From contig CAYWXH010000018.1 of the NCBI GenBank assembly GCA_964462295.1, positions 1 to 27,366 on the forward strand: DNA of 27,366 nt, read 5' to 3'. The stretch comes from JALVIU01 sp964462295 (GTDB lineage Bacteria > Atribacterota > JALVIU01). This document shows positions 8,032-15,925 of the stretch, piece after piece (the first letter of the stretch is position 1; each line of letters opens with the position of its first letter). Under the pieces are notes generated by a model. It was not told the DNA's origin. It saw only the letters and a list, made by a program, of their open reading frames with translations, and made no database searches. The translations under genes and the position numbers were made by a program.

Positions 8032-8866
8032 TTTTTTCTCCCTCTGATAATACCTTCGATAAATACAGGAGAATAAATCCCCCTATAATCATAAAAGAAG
8101 ATAATACCTGCCCCATAGTAAAGTATTTTAATATAAATCCTATTTGGGGGTCTGGCTGCCTTATAAATTCTATGAAGAATCTCGTTATCCCATACCCTAT
8201 GATATAAAAAGAGAGTAAATATCCCCGAGGAAACCTTTTTTTTCTTATACTCCAAAGGATTATGAATAAGACAAACCCCTCGAAAAAACCCTCAAATAGT
8301 TGAGAGGGAAATCTTAGTTTATGTAAAGGATCACTAGGGAAATACATCCCTATGGGAAGGGTAGTGACTCTCCCATAGAGTTCCCCATTTATAAAGTTTC
8401 CTATCCGACCGAAAGTATAACCAAGGGGAAATGTAGTGGCTAATAAGTCTCCAAGTTCCAAAAAATTTACCCTTTTTACCCTGTTATAAATCAATCCACT
8501 TATTATAATACCTATAACTGCTCCATGATAAGACATACCTGAGATACCAACATATTTACCTTGACTAAAAGGTAAAATTATTTCGATAGGATGTCTCAAA
8601 TAATAAGGAAAATTATAAAAAAGAACATATCCAAGTCTACCCCCAATTATTACTCCACTTATTCCCCAGAGAAAGATATCTAATATAGTTTCATCACTAA
8701 TTTTCAAATGCTCTTTTTTTACTCTGTATCTTATAAGTATATATGTTACCAAGGCAGCAACTACATACATAAGCCCATAATATCTTATTTCAATACCACC
8801 TATTTTTAAAAAAATAGGATTTAGGTGATAAGGTAAATTTTGCCAATATGTAACTATATTTTTCAT
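8021..8866 (-). CDS. lgt: Phosphatidylglycerol-prolipoprotein diacylglyceryl transferase
   Basis: Lgt transfers diacylglycerol from phosphatidylglycerol to the lipobox cysteine of prolipoproteins in the cytoplasmic membrane. The protein has about seven hydrophobic segments and the Lgt signature GRIGNFINGELYGR at residues 153-166, plus the essential-type His in SYHGAVIG (114). The 281-residue length is typical. The ATG at 8866-8864 is preceded by AAAGGGG in reading direction. It is first in a three-gene operon with ade. A candidate lipobox client in this window is the RlpA-domain protein (LISC at residues 17-20). Confidence 0.97.
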   Translation of the reverse strand: MKNIVTYWQNLPYHLNPIFLKIGGIEIRYYGLMYVVAALVTYILIRYRVKKEHLKISDETILDIFLWGISGVIIGGRLGYVLFYNFPYYLRHPIEIILPFSQGKYVGISGMSYHGAVIGIIISGLIYNRVKRVNFLELGDLLATTFPLGYTFGRIGNFINGELYGRVTTLPIGMYFPSDPLHKLRFPSQLFEGFFEGFVLFIILWSIRKKRFPRGYLLSFYIIGYGITRFFIEFIRQPDPQIGFILKYFTMGQVLSSFMIIGGFILLYLSKVLSEGEKNEI

Positions 8867-8893
8867 GATATACCCCTTTATATTTTAGAATCA

Positions 8894-8902
8894 ATTATAC
8901 CA
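8894..8902 (-). promoter_or_regulatory. Extended -10 promoter for the lgt operon
   Basis: Read on the minus strand, the intergenic region shows TGG followed by the perfect -10 hexamer TATAAT at 8899-8894. TG one base before the hexamer is the extended -10 element. No good -35 lies at the right distance (ACAACA at 8922-8917), which fits extended -10 promoters that need none. A start site near 8887 would give a leader of about 20 bases ahead of the lgt ATG. Confidence 0.6.
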
Positions 8903-8918
8903 TAAATTTTCTTACCTG

Positions 8919-8947
8919 TTGTAAAATCTATCTTTTTAGTTTATAAT
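8919..8947 (+). promoter_or_regulatory. Sigma70-type promoter for the apgM operon
   Basis: TTGTAA at 8919-8924 and TATAAT at 8942-8947 are separated by exactly 17 bases, close to the vegetative sigma consensus. A start near 8954 leaves about 23 bases of leader, including the ribosome binding site AAGGAGG just before the ATG at 8977. The element lies beside, and would sterically compete with, the divergent lgt promoter (8894-8902). Confidence 0.75.
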
Positions 8948-8976
8948 AAAATTAAATATTAGATAAGGAGGATAAT

Positions 8977-10185
8977 ATGGATAGAGAAGAACTTTTTAAA
9001 GAGCTGTCAATAAAAAATGAAAATAAAATAGTTCTTTTAGTTATGGATGGTCTTGGGGACCTACCTATGTATGGTGGAAAGACAGCCCTTGAAATGGCAA
9101 ACACTCCAAATCTTGACAATCTTGCTAAAATGTCAGAGTGTGGAGTTGCAGACCCTATCTCTCCAGGAATAACACCAGGGAGTGGTCCTGCTCACCTCGG
9201 TATCTTTGGGTATGATCCATTGAAATATCAGATAGGAAGAGGTGTGTTAGAGGCTTTGGGAATAGGGATGGAGCTAGGGGATAAAGACCTTGCCCTCCGG
9301 GGTAATTTTGCCACTATGGATAAAGACGGTGTAATACTTGATAGAAGAGCGGGTAGGATTCCTACAGAAAAAAACATAGAGCTTTGTAATAGATTGCAAG
9401 AGAAAATAAAGGAGATAGACGGGGTAGAGGTGATTATTAAACCTGTAAAAGAGCACAGGATGGTTGCAGTATTTAGAGGGGAAGGATTAGAAGACGGACT
9501 TACTGATACAGACCCTCAGCAGGTAGGTAAGAAATGGATCCCTGTAAAGGCCACTAGGAAAGAGGCAGAAAGGTCTGCAAATATACTTAATAAATTTATC
9601 GAAATGGTAAATGAGATATTAAAAGATGAAGAAAAGGCCAATACTATACTGCTAAGGGGTATAGCAAAGGTGCCACCTATCCCAAAAATGCAAGAGCTTT
9701 TTAAGCTAAATCCTGTGGCTATCGCGAATTATCCTATGTATAAAGGACTTGCAAAACTTGTAGGTATGGAAGTAGTTGAAGTAGGAGATACTATTGAAGA
9801 TGAATTTAAAAAATTAGAAGAGGTATTTGATAAATATGATTTCTTTTTTGTTCATATAAAGAAAACAGATAGTTATGGAGAGGATGGTGCATTCTGGAAA
9901 AAGGTGGGCATTATTGAAGAGGTAGATGGATTTATACCCAAACTAATGTCTCTTAAGCCAGATGTAATCCTTGTGACAGGTGATCATTCTACTCCTGCAC
10001 TTTTAAAATCCCATAGTTGGCATCCTGTGCCTGTACTTCTGTATTCAAAATATGGAAGAAGAGATGATGTAGATAAGTTTACAGAAACTATGTGCACAAG
10101 GGGAGTATTGGGGAGAATAAGGGCTATGGATGAGTTACCACTTATGATGGCATGTAGTCTCAAATTGACAAAATATGGAGCTTAG
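8977..10185 (+). CDS. apgM: Cofactor-independent phosphoglycerate mutase, archaeal type
   Basis: ApgM interconverts 3- and 2-phosphoglycerate in glycolysis and gluconeogenesis and belongs to the alkaline phosphatase superfamily. The first metal site is seen in LVMDGLGDLP (Asp24), the nucleophile Ser69 in TPGSGPAHLGIFGYDP, and later metal ligands in HIKKTDSYGEDG, VTGDHSTP and KSHSWHPVPV. At 402 residues it is the short ApgM form found in archaea and some thermophilic bacteria, not the 510-residue GpmI. It is the first gene of a nine-gene operon with its own promoter and a perfect AAGGAGG site. Confidence 0.95.
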   Translation: MDREELFKELSIKNENKIVLLVMDGLGDLPMYGGKTALEMANTPNLDNLAKMSECGVADPISPGITPGSGPAHLGIFGYDPLKYQIGRGVLEALGIGMELGDKDLALRGNFATMDKDGVILDRRAGRIPTEKNIELCNRLQEKIKEIDGVEVIIKPVKEHRMVAVFRGEGLEDGLTDTDPQQVGKKWIPVKATRKEAERSANILNKFIEMVNEILKDEEKANTILLRGIAKVPPIPKMQELFKLNPVAIANYPMYKGLAKLVGMEVVEVGDTIEDEFKKLEEVFDKYDFFFVHIKKTDSYGEDGAFWKKVGIIEEVDGFIPKLMSLKPDVILVTGDHSTPALLKSHSWHPVPVLLYSKYGRRDDVDKFTETMCTRGVLGRIRAMDELPLMMACSLKLTKYGA

Positions 10186-10196
10186 GAGTGATAGAG

Positions 10197-10496
10197 ATGA
10201 TTGATAAAGAAAAAGTTAGAGAGGTATTAAAAGAGGTCATTGATCCAGAAATAGGGATTAATATAGTAGATTTAGGTCTTGTATATGATATACAAATTAT
10301 TGAGGATACTGTGTATGTAAAAATGACCCTTACAGTTCCTGGGTGTCCCTTAGGAAATTTTATTTTAACCCAGGCAAAGGAAAAAATAGAAGGGCTTGAA
10401 GGAGTGAAAGAGGCAAATATAGAACTTGTATGGGATCCTCCATGGAATATAAGTATGGTATCAGAAGAGGCAAAAAAGAAATTGGGTATTGCATAA
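10197..10496 (+). CDS. MIP18/DUF59-family metal-sulfur cluster assembly protein
   Basis: This small protein (99 residues) belongs to the MIP18/DUF59 group (SufT, PaaD-like), which helps deliver iron-sulfur clusters to target proteins. The family core is clear: VIDPEIGINIVDLGLVYD, then MTLTVPGCPLGNFI with the conserved Cys, and the ending VWDPPWNISMVSEEAKKKLG. ATG at 10197 is chosen over GTG at 10188 because AGGAG at 10184-10188 is the ribosome binding site with 8 bases of spacing. It sits 11 bases after apgM and abuts mutM directly. No Fe-S scaffold genes are nearby, so its client cannot be inferred from context. Confidence 0.9.
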   Translation: MIDKEKVREVLKEVIDPEIGINIVDLGLVYDIQIIEDTVYVKMTLTVPGCPLGNFILTQAKEKIEGLEGVKEANIELVWDPPWNISMVSEEAKKKLGIA

Positions 10497-11300
10497 ATGC
10501 CTGAGGCCCCTGAATTAGAGATTATAAAAAGAGAACTAAAGGAACAAGTGGTGGGCAGGCAGATTATAGATATCCGTACTGGCCCACCTGCTTTATTTTC
10601 TCCTAATCCAAAATTGATAAAAGAGTATCTGCAAGGGAAAATAGTAGAAGATATAGAGAGATATGGAAAATTTCTTATTTTTTCATTCGATAATACTTAT
10701 AATATAGGTATACACTTTGGAGTAGGAGGTTCTCTTCTCTATAGAGAAAAGGATAAAGAGAGAGGATATGTTTTTTTTGTGGCTCTTGACGATGGAAAAG
10801 CACTTTTCTTTAAAGACTTAGAATATGGGAAGATTTTATTGTTTGAAAATGAAGGGCTTTATAAAGATCTGGGACCAGACATCATGGATAAAGATCTTTT
10901 TACAGAAGAGTATCTGACAAAGGTGGTAAAAGGTAAAAATAAATACATAAAACTTTTGCTTATGGATCAAAAACTGATAAGTGGGCTTGGAAATACCTAT
11001 ACAGATGAAATTCTTTATAGGGCAAAGATACATCCAAAGAGAAAAGCTAAAACCTTAGAGCAGAAAGAGATTTCAAATCTCTATTATTATATAGATAATG
11101 TTATTAGGGAGGCAATATCGTTGGGCGGAAACTCTGAAGATGGATTTTTAGATATATATGGTAATAAAGGTATGGTTCAAGATAAACTTATAATAGTTCA
11201 TCATCGAATGGGAAGGGCATGTCCTTTGTGTGGTGCAAAGATTGAAAAAATAAAATTGGGAGGAAGAGATACATATTTTTGTCCAATATGTCAGATTTGA
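10497..11300 (+). CDS. mutM: Formamidopyrimidine-DNA glycosylase (Fpg/Nei family)
   Basis: A base-excision repair glycosylase/AP lyase acting on oxidised purines such as 8-oxoguanine. The N-terminus MPEAPELE places the catalytic Pro and Glu directly after Met. Lys58 (ERYGKFL) is the beta-elimination Lys, HFGVGGSL corresponds to the HLGMTG segment, and SGLGNTYTDEIL marks the helix-two-turn-helix. The C-terminal zinc finger is CPLC...CPIC in the last 27 residues, with GRDTYFCPICQ resembling the Fpg ending. The segment before the finger (GNSEDGFLDIYGNKG) departs from the classical Fpg pattern, so the damage specificity could differ. The 267-residue length is normal. It starts immediately after the previous stop and overlaps ogt. 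Confidence 0.9.
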   Translation: MPEAPELEIIKRELKEQVVGRQIIDIRTGPPALFSPNPKLIKEYLQGKIVEDIERYGKFLIFSFDNTYNIGIHFGVGGSLLYREKDKERGYVFFVALDDGKALFFKDLEYGKILLFENEGLYKDLGPDIMDKDLFTEEYLTKVVKGKNKYIKLLLMDQKLISGLGNTYTDEILYRAKIHPKRKAKTLEQKEISNLYYYIDNVIREAISLGGNSEDGFLDIYGNKGMVQDKLIIVHHRMGRACPLCGAKIEKIKLGGRDTYFCPICQI

Positions 11301-11776
11301 AAAAGATAGTTTTTTATACAGAGATCCTTGGAAATGTATGTATAATATGTAAAAATAAAAAAATATATGAAGTTTGTATAGGGGTTTCTAATAAAGAAAT
11401 AGAAACATTAGATTATTCTTATAAGGAATGTCTAACCTATAGAGATCTTTTTATAGACTATTTAAGTGGTAAACCATTAGAGATTAAAGTCGAAAATATT
11501 TATATAGAAAGGGTTTCTCCTTTTTATCAAGATGTTTATAGAGAAACCTTAAAGATTCCTTTTGGTAATGTAACTACATATAAAGATATTGCAAAGGCAA
11601 TAAATAGACCAAGGGCTTATAGGGCCGTAGCTACGGCCCTTAAAAGGAATCCTTTCCCAGTATTTGTTCCGTGTCACAGAATAATAAGAAGTGACGGAAA
11701 GATAGGAGGAATAGATAAGAGAAGTTTTTCTTTTAGGAAAATATTGTTAGATTTAGAAAGGAGAGAAAATGGGTAA
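11288..11776 (+). CDS. ogt: Methylated-DNA--protein-cysteine methyltransferase
   Basis: This suicide repair protein transfers alkyl groups from O6-alkylguanine to its own cysteine. The active-site motif VPCHRII (Cys129 from the ATG at 11288) is present, preceded by the helix-turn-helix segment IPFGNVTTYKDIAKAI and the Arg-finger region YRAVATALKRNP. The 162-residue length is typical of Ogt. The start is inside the mutM end: ATG at 11288 and TTG at 11297 are both possible and neither has a clear ribosome binding site, so coupling to mutM is likely. The conserved C-terminal GG (KIGGIDKR) is slightly modified from the usual GYxxG. A perfect 20-base palindrome lies inside the gene. Confidence 0.93.
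   Translation: MSDLKKIVFYTEILGNVCIICKNKKIYEVCIGVSNKEIETLDYSYKECLTYRDLFIDYLSGKPLEIKVENIYIERVSPFYQDVYRETLKIPFGNVTTYKDIAKAINRPRAYRAVATALKRNPFPVFVPCHRIIRSDGKIGGIDKRSFSFRKILLDLERRENG
11621..11640. repeat. Perfect 20-base palindrome inside ogt
   Basis: AGGGCCGTAGCTACGGCCCT is its own reverse complement over all 20 bases and is 65 percent GC in an AT-rich setting. In RNA it could form an 8-bp stem with an AGCT loop. It encodes RAVATAL in the ogt frame, so some of its composition is set by conserved residues. No matching copy was noticed elsewhere in the window. Confidence 0.9.
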
Positions 11777-13163
11777 ACTGAAAATTACAGATACTACATT
11801 GCGTGATGCACATCAATCTTTATTTGCAACACGTATGAAGACAGAAGATATGATTCCTGTTGCAGAACTTATTGACAATGTAGGGTATCATTCCCTTGAA
11901 GTATGGGGAGGTGCTACATTTGATTCATGTATTAGATATCTAAATGAGGATCCATGGATTAGGCTTAGAACATTAAGAAAACATTTCAAAAAGACAAAAC
12001 TTCAAATGCTTCTTAGGGGTCAAAATCTGGTAGGATATAGGCATTATCCTGATGATGTTGTAGAGGCTTTTGTTAAAAAAGCGGTAGATAATGGACTTGA
12101 TATAATAAGAATATTTGATGCCTTAAATGATACAAGAAATATGGAATTTTCTATGAAAGTAGCGAAAGAGGCAGGGGCCCATGTACAAGGAGCTATTTCC
12201 TATACAATAAGTCCAGTTCATAATATTGATTTTTACCTCAAAATGGCAAAAGAATTAGAAGAACTAGGGGCAGATTCCATATGTATAAAGGATATGGCGG
12301 GGTTACTCACTCCTTATGATGCATATGAACTAGTATCAAAACTCAAAAAAACAGTAAATGTTCCTATCCAGATGCATTCACATTTTACAAGTGGAATGGC
12401 AGATATGATGTATCTTAAAGCTATAGAGGCAGGAGCTGATGTTATAGATACAGCTATATCTTCCTTGGCACTTTCCACCTCTCAACCTGCTATAGAGCCG
12501 TTTGTGGTGATTTTAAAGGGTACAGAGTGGGACCTTGGATTTGATCTAGAAGTGCTTTCAAAACTTTCCAAATATTTCGCTGAAGTAAAAGAGAAAAGAT
12601 CGCCTGTAAAGAAAGAGATAAAGATCGACACCAATGTACTCATATATCAAATCCCTGGAGGGATGATGTCTAACTTGATTTCTCAACTTCAAGAGCAAAA
12701 TGCACTCGATAGATATGAGGAGGTATTAAAAGAGATTCCGCGGGTAAGAGAGGATCTTGGGTATCCACCCCTTGTTACCCCTACAAGTCAAATTGTAGGA
12801 ATTCAGGCGGTAATGAATGTATTATTTGGTGAGAGATATAAGGTAGTTTCCAAAGAAGTAAAGAATTATGTAAAAGGGTATTATGGAAGGCCCCCTGCAC
12901 CGATAAAAGAAGAGATAAAGAAAAAGATAATAGGGGATGAGGAACCGATTACTGTAAGGCCTGCAGATTTGCTCCCTCCAGAGCTTGAAAAGGCGAGAAA
13001 GGAATTAAATGGTTATATGGAAAAAGAGGAAGATGTCCTTACTTATGCATTATTTCCCCAGGTTGCAATGAAATTTTTTCGGGATAGAGAGGCAAAAAAA
13101 TATAAGATAGATTTGGATTATTGGGATTCTTTGCCCGATAAAGAATATGTATATCCAATATAA
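11769..13163 (+). CDS. pycB: Pyruvate/oxaloacetate carboxyltransferase subunit (PycB/OadA type, no biotin domain)
   Basis: The protein is the carboxyltransferase half of a biotin enzyme that either carboxylates pyruvate to oxaloacetate or decarboxylates oxaloacetate. The signature TDTTLRDAHQSLFATRM is at residues 7-23. The carboxylated Lys174 is in CIKDMAGLL, and zinc ligands His203 and His205 are in QMHSHFTSGMA. At 464 residues it stops after the helical post-domain: there is no biotinyl module and no A-M-K-M motif at the C-terminus, so a separate biotin carrier protein is required. Start ATG 11769 has AAGGAGAG upstream and overlaps ogt by 8 bases. The next gene is an aspartate aminotransferase, which would consume oxaloacetate, favouring an anaplerotic role; this is inference. 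Confidence 0.92.
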   Translation: MGKLKITDTTLRDAHQSLFATRMKTEDMIPVAELIDNVGYHSLEVWGGATFDSCIRYLNEDPWIRLRTLRKHFKKTKLQMLLRGQNLVGYRHYPDDVVEAFVKKAVDNGLDIIRIFDALNDTRNMEFSMKVAKEAGAHVQGAISYTISPVHNIDFYLKMAKELEELGADSICIKDMAGLLTPYDAYELVSKLKKTVNVPIQMHSHFTSGMADMMYLKAIEAGADVIDTAISSLALSTSQPAIEPFVVILKGTEWDLGFDLEVLSKLSKYFAEVKEKRSPVKKEIKIDTNVLIYQIPGGMMSNLISQLQEQNALDRYEEVLKEIPRVREDLGYPPLVTPTSQIVGIQAVMNVLFGERYKVVSKEVKNYVKGYYGRPPAPIKEEIKKKIIGDEEPITVRPADLLPPELEKARKELNGYMEKEEDVLTYALFPQVAMKFFRDREAKKYKIDLDYWDSLPDKEYVYPI

Positions 13164-13178
13164 AAAGGAGAGGTGAGT

Positions 13179-14372
13179 ATGGGTTTAGCCAAAAGGATGT
13201 CTAAGATTCAGGAATCTATGACCCTTGCCCTTTCTGCAAAGGCAAAAAAGATGAAAAGGGAAGGTATAGATGTGGTTAGCTTGTCTGCAGGAGAACCTGA
13301 CTTTGCGACTCCAGAGAATATAAGAACGAAAGCAGTTGAGGCTCTAGATAAAGGGTTTACCCATTACACAACCGTAAGCGGTATTCCTGAGTTAAAAGAG
13401 GCAATTATAGAAAAGTTTAAAAAAGAGAGTAATATTGAATATTTACCCGATGAGGTAATAGTCTCTACAGGGGCAAAACAATCACTTTATAATGCTATCT
13501 TTGCCCTTATTGGTCCTGAAGATGAAGTGCTAATCCCAACACCCTATTGGGTAAGTTATAGGGATCAAGTGATAATGGCAGAAGGTCTTCCAGTATTTAT
13601 AGAAACTGAGGAGGCTAATGGTTTTCAATTTAATATAGAAGATGTAAAAAATAAGATAACTTCGAAGACAAAACTTATTTTGCTAAATTCTCCCAATAAT
13701 CCTACAGGTGTAATTTATAAAGAAAGAGTATTAAAGGAATTAGCCGATTTAGTTTTGGAGAAAAACCTATACATTATAAGTGATGAAATTTATGAAAAAA
13801 TAACCTATGATAATGTTAAAGTAAAAAGTATAGTTTCTATTGAACCTAGATTAAAAGATCGTGCTATAATTATAAACGGTTTTTCTAAGGCATATGCAAT
13901 GACAGGATGGAGACTAGGTTATGCCCTGGGACCTAAAGAAGTAATTAAGGCAATGAATAAGATTCAAGGGCAAGTTACATCATGTCCAAATTCTATTACT
14001 CAATGGGCAGGAGTGGAGGCACTTAAAGGTCCGCAGGATTCTGTAGAATTCATGAGAGAAAAATTTGAAGAGAGAAGAAACTTTGTGATAGAAAGGCTTT
14101 CTAAAATTCCTAATATAAGTTTTGTAAAACCCGAAGGTGCATTCTATATATTTGTAAATATTTCTTCATATTTTGGCAAAACTTATGAAAATTATAGTAT
14201 AAATGATTCTTTAAGTATGAGTGAGTATCTTTTAAATAAGGGAAAGATTGCTCTTGTTCCTGGCTCTGCCTTTGGAAAAGACGGTTATTTAAGACTTTCT
14301 TATGCGACAAGTAAAGAAAATCTTAAAAAAGCTTTGGATAGACTAGAAGAATCTCTAATAAAACTAAAATAG
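13179..14372 (+). CDS. aspC: Aspartate aminotransferase-type class I aminotransferase
   Basis: A PLP-dependent fold-type I aminotransferase of the I-gamma (thermophile AspAT) kind, which exchanges amino groups between aspartate and 2-oxoglutarate. SLSAGEPDFATP, the NSPNNPTG loop (about 171-178), SDEIYEKI with the PLP-binding Asp and Tyr, and the Schiff-base Lys237 in GFSKAYAMTGWRLGY are all present, with the substrate Arg in YLRLSYATS near the end. The 397-residue length is standard. ATG at 13179 is preferred over GTG at 13173, since AGGAG at 13166-13170 is 8 bases upstream. Aspartate specificity is likely but not proven by sequence alone. Confidence 0.9.
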   Translation: MGLAKRMSKIQESMTLALSAKAKKMKREGIDVVSLSAGEPDFATPENIRTKAVEALDKGFTHYTTVSGIPELKEAIIEKFKKESNIEYLPDEVIVSTGAKQSLYNAIFALIGPEDEVLIPTPYWVSYRDQVIMAEGLPVFIETEEANGFQFNIEDVKNKITSKTKLILLNSPNNPTGVIYKERVLKELADLVLEKNLYIISDEIYEKITYDNVKVKSIVSIEPRLKDRAIIINGFSKAYAMTGWRLGYALGPKEVIKAMNKIQGQVTSCPNSITQWAGVEALKGPQDSVEFMREKFEERRNFVIERLSKIPNISFVKPEGAFYIFVNISSYFGKTYENYSINDSLSMSEYLLNKGKIALVPGSAFGKDGYLRLSYATSKENLKKALDRLEESLIKLK

Positions 14373-14382
14373 GAGGGCCATA

Positions 14383-14802
14383 GTGAAGTCTTATAGAAAA
14401 GAATTATGGTTTAATACTCCTCAAAGAGTAGCCTTTATTAATATCACACCTCAAGTAAGAGAAGCAGTTAGAGAAAGTGGTATAAAAGAAGGACTTTGCC
14501 TTGTAAATGCTATGCACATTACTGCTTCTGTATTTATAAATGATGATGAACCTGGCCTCCATGAAGATTACAAAAAATGGCTGGAAAACCTTGCACCACA
14601 TGAGCCCATTTCTCGCTACTTACATAATAGAACTGGGGAAGACAATGGTGATGCACACTTAAAAAGACAGGTAATGGGTAGGGAGGTAGTAGTAGCAGTA
14701 ACAGATGGAAAATTGGATTTTGGCCCATGGGAACAGATATTTTATGGAGAATTTGACGGAAGAAGGAGAAAAAGGGTTCTTATAAAAATAATAGGAGAAT
14801 AG
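14383..14802 (+). CDS. YjbQ-family protein (UPF0047)
   Basis: The protein belongs to the YjbQ/UPF0047 family, small beta proteins annotated as secondary thiamine-phosphate synthases because E. coli YjbQ can partly replace ThiE; the natural role is unsettled. Conserved features are the HITASVFINDDEPGLHED block with His45 and Glu56, the DAHLKRQVMGREVVVAVTDGKLDFGPWEQIFYGEFDG block with Asp90 and His92, and the basic ending. The 139-residue length is normal. GTG at 14383 has AGGAGGG at 14371-14377, partly overlapping the upstream stop codon region. Confidence 0.9.
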   Translation: MKSYRKELWFNTPQRVAFINITPQVREAVRESGIKEGLCLVNAMHITASVFINDDEPGLHEDYKKWLENLAPHEPISRYLHNRTGEDNGDAHLKRQVMGREVVVAVTDGKLDFGPWEQIFYGEFDGRRRKRVLIKIIGE

Positions 14803-14809
14803 GTAATTT

Positions 14810-15925
14810 ATGAGATTGGTAGGGATAAAGTATCTTTATGGACGAGACCTTAAATTAGGAATAAATCTACACGGAGTAGATGGTCGCCTCCTACTTGCAC
14901 GGGGTGCTACTTTAACTTCCCGTGCAATTGACCATTTAAAAAAGATTGGTATATGGGAGGTATATATAGATGACCCTGATACAAAAGATATTGTTGTAGA
15001 AGGTGTACTGGATGAATTGACACGAAGAAAGATTTTGATGGCTATAAACAAAGAATTTGCTAAGGCAAAAGTTATAAATGAAAAAAAGGTATTAGACATT
15101 GACCTTGAAGTATTTGAAGGTATTGTTAAGATTATCTTAAAACACATATTTATAAATAAACAAAAGCTTATAAACTTAATAAACCTTAAGACTTTTGATG
15201 ATTATATATATGTGCACTCATTAGATGTGGCAATATATACACTTATCTTGGGAGTAGAGCTTGCAATCCATGATGATAAATTGGAACTTTTAGGATTGGG
15301 TGCATTACTACATGATGTGGGAAAGCTTTTTATCCCTTCTTCTCTCATAAATAAAAAGGAAAAGCTTTCGGATGAGGAGTATGAGATTTTAAAATCTCAT
15401 GTAGTAATAGGATACGAAACTTTAGGTAAAATAATAGGCATGCCTACTGTAGCAAGAGCTATAGTCCTTTTTCACCATGAACGATATGATGGCAGGGGCT
15501 ATCCCAGGGGACTCAAAGATGGGGAGATTCCTTTATTTGCACGTATAACCTCTGTAGCAGATGTTTATGATGCACTCATCTCTGATCGTCCATGGAGGGA
15601 GGCACTTCTTCCTCATGTGGCCTTAGAATACCTTTTAAGTGGAGGGGATACATTATTTGAGAGGAAATTGGTAAGAACATTTATAGAAAAAATAGCTGTT
15701 TATCCCCTTGGAACCACAGTAAGGCTTACCACAGGAGAGGTAGGTGTGGTAAAAGAGGTAAAGCCTGGATTTTCTTCAAGGCCTGTAGTAAGGATACTGT
15801 ATGATTCATCTGGTAGACGACTAAAATCTGATGAAATATATGAGATAGATTTATTAGAAAATCCTTCTATTTTAATAGAAAAAGTGGTAAAGACATTGGA
15901 TCCCAAAGATGAAGATAAAGAATAG
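14810..15925 (+). CDS. HD-GYP domain protein, probable cyclic-di-GMP phosphodiesterase
   Basis: HD-GYP proteins hydrolyse cyclic di-GMP or related nucleotides at a bi- or trinuclear metal site. An N-terminal segment of about 60 residues (LLARGATLTSRAIDHLKKIGI) is the DUF3391-like extension common in this class. The HD-GYP core has His136, HD at 168-169 with GK, His197, HHERYDGRGYP at 222-232 and Asp251 in SVADVYDAL. Residues beyond about 295 form the usual C-terminal beta module (YPLGTTVRLTTGEVGVV...RPVVRILYD). It has no membrane segment or receiver domain, so it is likely cytoplasmic. No GGDEF partner lies in the window. It overlaps the following envelope protein gene by 17 bases. Confidence 0.93.
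   Translation: MRLVGIKYLYGRDLKLGINLHGVDGRLLLARGATLTSRAIDHLKKIGIWEVYIDDPDTKDIVVEGVLDELTRRKILMAINKEFAKAKVINEKKVLDIDLEVFEGIVKIILKHIFINKQKLINLINLKTFDDYIYVHSLDVAIYTLILGVELAIHDDKLELLGLGALLHDVGKLFIPSSLINKKEKLSDEEYEILKSHVVIGYETLGKIIGMPTVARAIVLFHHERYDGRGYPRGLKDGEIPLFARITSVADVYDALISDRPWREALLPHVALEYLLSGGDTLFERKLVRTFIEKIAVYPLGTTVRLTTGEVGVVKEVKPGFSSRPVVRILYDSSGRRLKSDEIYEIDLLENPSILIEKVVKTLDPKDEDKE

Noticed and set aside
8028..8255. 75-codon minus-strand frame overlapping the lgt C-terminus
   Set aside because: It is an alternate frame of lgt without an SD; the lgt frame there encodes normal Lgt C-terminal membrane segments.
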